Shown here: positions 48,837 to 54,445 of the stretch, one piece after another
Position numbering within the stretch: the stretch's first letter is position 1
Layout: each line of letters opens with the position of its first letter
Source: Thermosynechococcus sp. M98_K2018_005
GTDB taxonomy: Bacteria > Cyanobacteriota > Cyanobacteriia > Thermosynechococcales > Thermosynechococcaceae
Length of the DNA stretch: 54,445 nt
Direction: 5' to 3'
Assembly (NCBI RefSeq): GCF_015295825.1
Contig: NZ_DVEH01000039.1
Span: forward strand, 1-54,445
Made by a program: the position numbers and the translations under genes
The notes under the pieces: model-generated
The model's input: only the letters and a program-made list of their open reading frames with translations
Databases searched by the model: none
What the model was told of the DNA's origin: nothing

Positions 48837-51062
48837 GTGACCAATGAACAAGAACAAACGGCTATGCCCCCTGCGAAGTCCCCTCGCCGTAAAGCTCCCG
48901 AACCCATTGATCTGCATGATCCCCAGTACTACTTCAACCGCTCTTTAAGCTGGCTGGAATTTAATAAGCGGGTACTCCACGAAGCCTATGACCCCCGCAC
49001 ACCGCTACTAGAGCGGCTCAAATTTATGGCCATTTTCAGTTCCAACTTAGATGAATTTTTCATGGTGCGGGTGGCCGGTCTAAAGCAGCAAGTGGAAAGT
49101 GGCGTTGTTCAAGGGGGAGCCGATGGCATGCCCCCAGCGGAGCAATTACAAGCAGTGCGGCAGTATCTGCTACCAATCGTTACTGAGCAGCACCGCTATT
49201 TCGACCAAGAACTGCGTGCCCTCTTGGCCAAGGAAGCTATTTTCCTCACCTGCTTCAATGAGTTGACCCCCGAGCAGCAGGCCTATCTCAACGACTACTT
49301 CCAAGCCCAAGTTTTTCCGGTGCTCACCCCCTTAGCAGTCGATCCGGCGCACCCCTTTCCCTATATCTCTAGCCTCAGCCTCAACCTTGCGGTTCTGATC
49401 CGTGATCCCGAATCTGGTCAAGAGCGACTGGCACGGGTGAAAGTACCGAATCGGTTTCCGCGCTTTGTTGCCCTGCCCCAACATTTGCACTCGCCCCAAG
49501 GTGCCCATTGGCTGGGCGTTCCCCTTGAAGAAATTATTGCCCACAACCTCAGTGCCCTCTTTCCGGGGATGGAGATTCAGGCCTACTTTACCTTTCGCAT
49601 TACCCGTAGTGCTGACCTCGAACTGGAAACGGATAAGGCGGATGATTTACTGATTGCCATTGAGCAGGAAATTCGTAAACGGCGCTTTGGCTCTGTGGTG
49701 CGTCTAGAGGTGCAGCGGGGTATTCCACCGCTTCTGAGGCAAACCCTGATGGAAGAGATGGATCTCGAGGAGATTGATGTCTATGAACTCGATGGCCTGT
49801 TGTGCTTGAATGATTTGTTTACCTTTATGGGATTACCCTTGCCCCAGTTCAAGGATCCGGAGTGGCAACCCCAAGTTCCCCCCAGTTTCCAGCGGGTAGA
49901 GGAACGGGAATCAATGTTTGACACCAGCAGCGAAATTACCACCCTCGGCACTGACTATTGGGAAGCCATGGCCAACGAACTCTTTAGTCTTATTCGCGAG
50001 AGGGATATTATCGTTCACCATCCCTACCATTCCTTTGCGGCAACGGTACAGCGCTTTATTACCTTGGCGGCCCATGATCCACAGGTACTGGCGATTAAGA
50101 TGACCCTCTATCGCACCTCCGGTGACTCGCCGATTGTCAGTGCCCTGATTAAAGCCGCAGAGAATGGCAAACAGGTGGCGGTCTTGGTGGAACTGAAGGC
50201 ACGATTTGATGAGGAGAACAATATCCTCTGGGCACGGAAGCTGGAAAAAGTGGGCGTTCACGTGGTCTATGGCGTACCGGGTCTAAAGACCCACACGAAA
50301 ACGGTTTTGGTTGTGCGCCAAGAGGCGGGGCAAATTCGCCGTTATTTCCACATTGGCACGGGCAATTACAATCCCAAAACTGCTGGCCTCTATGAAGACT
50401 TGGGGCTGTTTTCCTGCTGTGAGGAATTGGGCGCAGATCTCTCGGAACTCTTTAATGTGCTCACGGGCTATTCCCGCCAACGGGATTATCGCAAGCTTCT
50501 TGTTGCGCCAACAACAATGCGCGATCGCACGCTGCAGTTGATTTACCGCGAGATTGAACACGCCCGCAACGGTCAACCGGGGCGGATTATTGCCAAGATG
50601 AATGCGATTACAGATACACAAGTGATTCGTGCCCTCTATGAGGCTTCCCAAGCAGGGGTGGAAATCGATCTGATTATTCGCGGCATGTGCTGTCTGCGGC
50701 CGGGGGTGCCAGGAGTGAGCGATCGCATTCGGGTGATTAGTATTATTGGCCGCTTTTTGGAGCACTCACGGATTTTCTACTTTGGCAACAATGGCGAGCC
50801 AGAGTACTACATTGGCAGTGCCGACTGGCGATCGCGCAACTTAGACCGCCGTGTTGAAGCCATTACCCCCATTCAGGATCCAACCCTTCAACTGGAACTC
50901 AAAGAGCTGCTTGAAATTATGTTGGCAGACAATCGCCAAGCGTGGGAGCTGCAACCCGATGGGACTTACCGGCAACGACAGCCAGCCTCCGGCGAACCCG
51001 AACGTGGTACCCACAGTGTCTTAATGGCACGCACCCTCAAGGAACTAGAGGCGAGCCGCTAG
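48837..51062 (+). CDS. ppk: Polyphosphate kinase 1
   Basis: A 741-residue PPK1 that reversibly makes polyphosphate from ATP. The N-terminal part (FNRSLSWLEFNKRVLHEA) and the AIFSSNLDEFFMVRVAGLK block are typical. The autophosphorylated histidine is in RRYFHIGTGNYNPKTAG, and the second histidine lies in VYGVPGLKTHTKTVLV. I chose GTG at 48837 with a GGAAG site 5 bases upstream; ATG at 48864 would give 732 residues. The frame extends back to 48402, but that part covers the antisense lysS coding region and is not conserved. The 3' end overlaps the convergent ABC gene by 4 bases. Confidence 0.95.
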   Translation: MTNEQEQTAMPPAKSPRRKAPEPIDLHDPQYYFNRSLSWLEFNKRVLHEAYDPRTPLLERLKFMAIFSSNLDEFFMVRVAGLKQQVESGVVQGGADGMPPAEQLQAVRQYLLPIVTEQHRYFDQELRALLAKEAIFLTCFNELTPEQQAYLNDYFQAQVFPVLTPLAVDPAHPFPYISSLSLNLAVLIRDPESGQERLARVKVPNRFPRFVALPQHLHSPQGAHWLGVPLEEIIAHNLSALFPGMEIQAYFTFRITRSADLELETDKADDLLIAIEQEIRKRRFGSVVRLEVQRGIPPLLRQTLMEEMDLEEIDVYELDGLLCLNDLFTFMGLPLPQFKDPEWQPQVPPSFQRVEERESMFDTSSEITTLGTDYWEAMANELFSLIRERDIIVHHPYHSFAATVQRFITLAAHDPQVLAIKMTLYRTSGDSPIVSALIKAAENGKQVAVLVELKARFDEENNILWARKLEKVGVHVVYGVPGLKTHTKTVLVVRQEAGQIRRYFHIGTGNYNPKTAGLYEDLGLFSCCEELGADLSELFNVLTGYSRQRDYRKLLVAPTTMRDRTLQLIYREIEHARNGQPGRIIAKMNAITDTQVIRALYEASQAGVEIDLIIRGMCCLRPGVPGVSDRIRVISIIGRFLEHSRIFYFGNNGEPEYYIGSADWRSRNLDRRVEAITPIQDPTLQLELKELLEIMLADNRQAWELQPDGTYRQRQPASGEPERGTHSVLMARTLKELEASR

Positions 51063-52873
51063 TTAGCGCCTGCATACCCTTGCGCCATGGCGCGAAAGTC
51101 TGGACTCGTTTGCAGGAGTTCCTGGTAGCTCCCAACAGCCGCCACTTGGCCATTGGCCATGAGGTACAGGCGATCGCAGGCCATAACGGTGCTGAGGCGG
51201 TGGGCAATCATAATAATCGTTTTCTCCCCACTCAAGGCTTGAATCGCATCCATGACTCCCGCTTCCGTTTGATTGTCGAGAGCGGCTGTCGCTTCATCCA
51301 TGATCAGCACGGAGGGGTTGTGATAAAGGGCACGAGCAATCCCCACCCGCTGCCGCTGTCCGCCTGAAAGGCGCACCCCCCGTTCACCCACAACCGTATC
51401 TAGTCCCTCAGGGAGGGTACGGACAAAGGTGGATAACTGAGCCGCTTCTACCGCAGCCCACACAGCCGTTTCATCAATTGCCTCATCCGGTAAGCCAAAG
51501 GCAATGTTGCGCCGCAGCGTATCATCAGAAAGATAAATGGTTTGTGGAATATAGCCAATCTGCCGTTGCCACTGGGGCAGGTTCTGATAAATACTCTCAC
51601 CATCCACGCGAATATCTCCTTGAGAGGGTTCGAGAAGTCCCAAAATTAGATCGACAATTGTGGTTTTTCCTGCCCCTGACGCCCCCACAAAGCCAACCAT
51701 TTCCCCCTTTTTGATGGTGAGAGAAACCCCACAGAGGGCTAGCCGAGGCGCATTGGGATAGGTGTAGTGAAGATCAATCAGTTCGAGGCGATCGCGAAAA
51801 GGCTTGATGGTCACAGGTTCTGCCTGGTGAATTTCTAGCGATCGTGCCTCTAAAAGGTCATCGTAAATAATATCTAAAGAAGCAGAGTAAAAAATGACAC
51901 TATTTAAACTCACCATCAATCGGGTCGCCGAGGGTAAAAGTCGAAACGCAGCGGCCGCAAACAAAGAAATGAGAGGTAACACCTGAGCCACTGACCCCTG
52001 CTGAACCAGTATCAGAATGATAATCAGAATAATGATTATGACCGCAAGGGTTTCAAAATAGGAGCGGGGCAGTTGGTTAATAAAAATCAAGAAGTAATGA
52101 GCCTTGCGATCCTCAATCAGATTTTCTTCATAGACATCAAGAAAAACTTGTTCTCGGCCGAGGATTTTGACTTCTTTAATACCACCAAGTCCTTGATTGA
52201 TGCTTTGGACAACCTTCTGAGCGTAGTGAACCCGTTTAGCACCAATTTCCTTGAGCTTTCTGCGAAAGAACCTAAAGAAAAAATAGGATAGAATCGCTAG
52301 AACTGCAATAACAACTAAGGAAATAAATGGATTGCTCAAGATAATCACGGTAAAAATAGCAAAAACAATCAGTGATTCTGAAATGATAATCAATAAAGGC
52401 AGTACGTAGCCAGTAAAAATATTAATGGTTTCACTGCTGGCATTTTGAACGAGCTTGGCTGTGTTATTTTGCAGGTGAAAGGTATAGGGCTTAAAGAGAT
52501 AGCTGCGTAGGAGCATCATTGAAAATTTAAGCTCCTTTTCGTTGAGAAATCTAGACTGAAGATAGTTGCTCCCCACAATAAATAAATTCTTGCCAATAAA
52601 GAGGATAGCGAAGCTAATGCTGAGAATGAGCAGCCATTGGTACTCTTCTTGTGGCGTTAAGGGGACTGCACTGTGGCGCCAAAACAGAAGATCATTGAGG
52701 CGACTGGGCTTTTCGATAATCGCAATAAAAGGGAGTACCAAGCCCACCCCCAGGGCCTCTAAAATAGTGCCAATGAGCATTAAGATACCCATCCCTACCA
52801 GCTGCCAGCGATCGCCCCGATCCAGTAGCCGCCAAATTTTGCCAAGGGAGCGTAGTGCAGGGTGCTTTAACAT
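51059..52873 (-). CDS. ABC exporter, PglK/MsbA-like half-transporter
   Basis: A 604-residue fused permease-ATPase. An N-terminal six-helix domain (about 20-320) includes the hydrophobic LAVIIIILIIILILVQQG segment, and the C-terminal ATPase has Walker A GASGAGKTTIV, signature LSGGQRQRVGIARAL and Walker B VLIMDEATAALD with an intact catalytic glutamate and IAHRLST switch histidine. It resembles PglK/WlaB- or MsbA-type lipid-linked oligosaccharide or lipid flippases; cargo is not determined. The membrane part is Lys/Asn/Ile-rich and its DNA is visibly more AT-rich (51880-52600) than the neighbours. Stop overlaps ppk by 4 bases. hisA lies 38 bases upstream on the same strand. Confidence 0.88.
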   Translation of the reverse strand: MLKHPALRSLGKIWRLLDRGDRWQLVGMGILMLIGTILEALGVGLVLPFIAIIEKPSRLNDLLFWRHSAVPLTPQEEYQWLLILSISFAILFIGKNLFIVGSNYLQSRFLNEKELKFSMMLLRSYLFKPYTFHLQNNTAKLVQNASSETINIFTGYVLPLLIIISESLIVFAIFTVIILSNPFISLVVIAVLAILSYFFFRFFRRKLKEIGAKRVHYAQKVVQSINQGLGGIKEVKILGREQVFLDVYEENLIEDRKAHYFLIFINQLPRSYFETLAVIIIILIIILILVQQGSVAQVLPLISLFAAAAFRLLPSATRLMVSLNSVIFYSASLDIIYDDLLEARSLEIHQAEPVTIKPFRDRLELIDLHYTYPNAPRLALCGVSLTIKKGEMVGFVGASGAGKTTIVDLILGLLEPSQGDIRVDGESIYQNLPQWQRQIGYIPQTIYLSDDTLRRNIAFGLPDEAIDETAVWAAVEAAQLSTFVRTLPEGLDTVVGERGVRLSGGQRQRVGIARALYHNPSVLIMDEATAALDNQTEAGVMDAIQALSGEKTIIMIAHRLSTVMACDRLYLMANGQVAAVGSYQELLQTSPDFRAMAQGYAGAN

Positions 52874-52911
52874 TCCGTTTTAGAGGTAACAACGCCTTAA
52901 TCTTAGGCTAC

Positions 52912-53685
52912 TTATGCCCAAGTCGTGCTTCCCAAATCTGGCGGAATATCTTGCCAGCGACCTTGACCGACCGCCCGAACCGCTTCCCGCAAATCCACTG
53001 CTTTGGTATAGAGTGCCTTACCGACGATCGCCCCCGATAAACCATATGGGCTTAGGGCAAAGAGACTGAGAATATCCGTGAGGGAACCCACGCCACCCGA
53101 TGCAATGACCGGACGATCGGTTGCCGCCAATAACTGTCGTAGTGCGGGGATATTCGGCCCTTGGAGAGTGCCATCCCGCTGAATATCGGTGTAAATAAAC
53201 CCTGCCACCCCCATTGCTGCCATTTTTTGGGCGAGATCTGTTGCCAAAATTGTTGAGGTTTCTAGCCAACCCCGCGTTGCCACATAGCCATCGCGAGCAT
53301 CCAGCCCTACCCAAATGCGTCCGGGGTATTCTGCGGCCAACCTGGCCACTAGCTCTGGATTCTCAAGAGCCACAGTACCCAAAATGGCACGATTGACGCC
53401 TTGGAGAAAGAGATCAGCCACTGCTTGGCGCGATCGCAAGCCACCCCCCACCTGCACAGGAATTTCAAGGGATGCGACAATTGTGGCAATGAGGTCGTAG
53501 TTGCGCAGTTCTCCTGTTTTAGCGGCATCCAAGTCAACGACATGTAAGCGGGGAGCACCCAACCGTTGCCAGTAGAGAGCGACTTTTAGAGGATCATCAT
53601 GAAAAACCTTGACTTTATCATAGTCCCCTTGCACTAAGCGCACACATTTGCCGTCAAGTAAATCAATGGCGGGGATAACATCCAT
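52912..53685 (-). CDS. hisA: Phosphoribosylformimino-AICAR ribotide isomerase
   Basis: A 257-residue (beta/alpha)8-barrel enzyme of histidine synthesis. The N-terminal catalytic aspartate is in VIPAIDLLDGKCVRLVQGDY, the second catalytic aspartate in FIYTDIQRDGTLQGPN, and phosphate-binding glycines in QVGGGLRSRQAV and VIASGGVGSLTD. The ATG at 53685 is preceded by an AGGGATTT site. It is separated from the following ABC transporter gene by 38 bases on the same strand; no other his gene is in the window, as expected for cyanobacteria where his genes are scattered. Confidence 0.96.
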   Translation of the reverse strand: MDVIPAIDLLDGKCVRLVQGDYDKVKVFHDDPLKVALYWQRLGAPRLHVVDLDAAKTGELRNYDLIATIVASLEIPVQVGGGLRSRQAVADLFLQGVNRAILGTVALENPELVARLAAEYPGRIWVGLDARDGYVATRGWLETSTILATDLAQKMAAMGVAGFIYTDIQRDGTLQGPNIPALRQLLAATDRPVIASGGVGSLTDILSLFALSPYGLSGAIVGKALYTKAVDLREAVRAVGQGRWQDIPPDLGSTTWA

Positions 53686-53888
53686 TGGCGTCAGAAATCC
53701 CTATTGAAAAATTAAAAATTTAAGCATAGCTCCCATCTTAGCAGTTAGAACGGGTGATCCAGAGGTACTTGCATTTTTGAAAAGCGGGCACAACATTCAG
53801 GCTGCATTTCCTCGAGCGTTGTGAATTTGAGTGTTGCTCACCAGTCAAGGTAAGCTAGCAAACAGAGGATTTGCTTGGGGTAAAGGAC

Positions 53889-54445
53889 ATGGCTGTTACT
53901 GCCGCCATTATTCTCTTATTGTTGAGTGGCTGGGTAAATGACCATCCGTGGGGATGGCCACTGATTCTTGGTCTAGGATTGGGCTATTGGTACTGGCGGC
54001 GGCGATCGCCCGCTGCGCCAAACGTGTCTCCCCCTCAACCTTCCCTGCATCCTCAATTACTGGAAAAGCAACTGGCAGACACTCAGAACCTTTTGCAGGA
54101 ACTTCCCATGGAGCGCCAAGCCTCCCTACAATCAACCCACAGCCAACTCCAACAGCGATTGGATAGCCCAACGGTTGAGGTGTGTGTCCTCGGGCAATCG
54201 GCCTATGCTCTCAATCGGGTGTACGATGCCGTCGCTACCCTACCCCTTGATAGCTGTACGCTTCAGCAGCAAACATTGGCAACAGTACCCCAAGCAGACT
54301 TAGTGCTCTTGACCGTAACGGGTGCCCTCACCGCCAGTGAGTTTGAGATGCTGCGGGTGTTGCAAGCAAGCCATTATCACGTTCTTGTGGTGTGGTATCC
54401 AGAAATGGGGCAGGGGGGCGATCGCCCGAAGGGCGCGCTTTGCGA
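53889..54445 (+). CDS. Membrane-anchored protein of unknown function, 3' end outside the window
   Basis: At least 185 residues are read from the ATG at 53889, which is preceded by AAAGGAC. The frame stays open to the right edge, so the gene continues. It begins with a hydrophobic segment (MAVTAAIILLLLSGWV, then WPLILGLGLGYWYW) suggesting one or two membrane helices, then a proline-rich linker, a Gln-rich helical part and an alpha/beta-like region (TVEVCVLGQSAYALNRVYDA, ADLVLLTVTG). This order recalls cyanobacterial membrane-linked GTPase/DUF697 proteins, but no P-loop is visible yet, so the assignment is open. The last 30 bases include a hairpin-forming repeat. Confidence 0.55.
   Translation, partial: MAVTAAIILLLLSGWVNDHPWGWPLILGLGLGYWYWRRRSPAAPNVSPPQPSLHPQLLEKQLADTQNLLQELPMERQASLQSTHSQLQQRLDSPTVEVCVLGQSAYALNRVYDAVATLPLDSCTLQQQTLATVPQADLVLLTVTGALTASEFEMLRVLQASHYHVLVVWYPEMGQGGDRPKGALC
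54416..54445. repeat. HIP1-containing hairpin repeat at the right edge
   Basis: GGGCGATCGCCC (54416-54427) is directly followed by GAAGGGCG, so a second inverted repeat CGCCC-GAA-GGGCG (54423-54435) overlaps the palindrome, and the sequence then continues CGCTTTGCGA. It looks like the left part of a small dispersed repeat lying in frame inside the open gene. The window ends before the rest can be seen. Confidence 0.4.

Noticed and set aside
53908-54171. Minus-strand frame of about 87 residues opposite the last gene
   Set aside because: The plus-strand frame has a ribosome-binding site, a membrane segment and continues to the edge; the minus frame has none of these.

Overview
The window is about 54 kb of a cyanobacterial chromosome. 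RNA polymerase beta-prime is split into separate rpoC1 and rpoC2 genes, as in cyanobacteria and plastids. The HIP1 octamer GCGATCGC is scattered through coding and non-coding DNA, and several families typical of cyanobacteria occur (DUF3120, DUF3531, DevBCA-type exporter). Gene style and protein similarity suggest a Thermosynechococcus-like thermophilic unicellular strain; that is inference. Most of the window is core housekeeping. No rRNA, tRNA, CRISPR array, intact insertion sequence or prophage was seen.

Layout. 1-1.8 kb: a small unknown gene, a membrane cytochrome b-like protein and an M48 protease. 1.9-11.3 kb: the rpoB-rpoC1-rpoC2 operon on the minus strand, with a good promoter in front and an elaborate three-layer hairpin plus T-tract behind. 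11.4-15.1 kb: a decayed Uma2-family gene, then a DevB-DevC-DevA exporter operon. 15.1-21.3 kb: rluE-like pseudouridine synthase, gyrB, miaA, a glutamine amidotransferase and a 545-residue conserved unknown. 21.3-27.5 kb (plus strand): YqgF/RuvX-like nuclease, RNase II/R, a YkgJ-type Cys-cluster protein, a small conserved unknown, a half-size ABC exporter, a tiny lipoprotein (minus) and an RsuA/RluB-family pseudouridine synthase. 27.5-36.4 kb: P-type ATPase without a CPx motif, eno-rsmA, a GIDE/MULAN-like membrane protein, bioB and pheT. 36.4-42.8 kb: a DUF5615 pseudogene, a coiled-coil membrane protein, a second GIDE-like protein, DUF3120, and the pdhB-secD-secF-unknown operon. 42.9-54.4 kb: bioD with a probable ATT start, GST-DUF3531-rsmB, a CPBP protease, clpS, lysS, ppk1, a lipid-exporter-type ABC protein, hisA and a gene cut by the window edge.

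How the genes work together. Information processing dominates: transcription (rpoB/C1/C2), DNA topology (gyrB), RNA decay and maturation (RNase II/R, YqgF-like, rsmA, rsmB, two pseudouridine synthases, miaA), aminoacylation (pheT, lysS), secretion (secD/F) and proteolysis (clpS, M48, CPBP). Metabolism is represented by eno, pdhB, bioB, bioD, hisA and ppk. Export is represented by DevBCA and two ABC exporters.

Most notable points: seven of eight convergent gene pairs overlap at their 3' ends; two GIDE/MULAN-type paralogues lacking a RING domain lie 5 kb apart; bioD has no canonical start codon upstream of its P-loop; and two accessory families (Uma2, DUF5615) survive only as recognisable pseudogenes.
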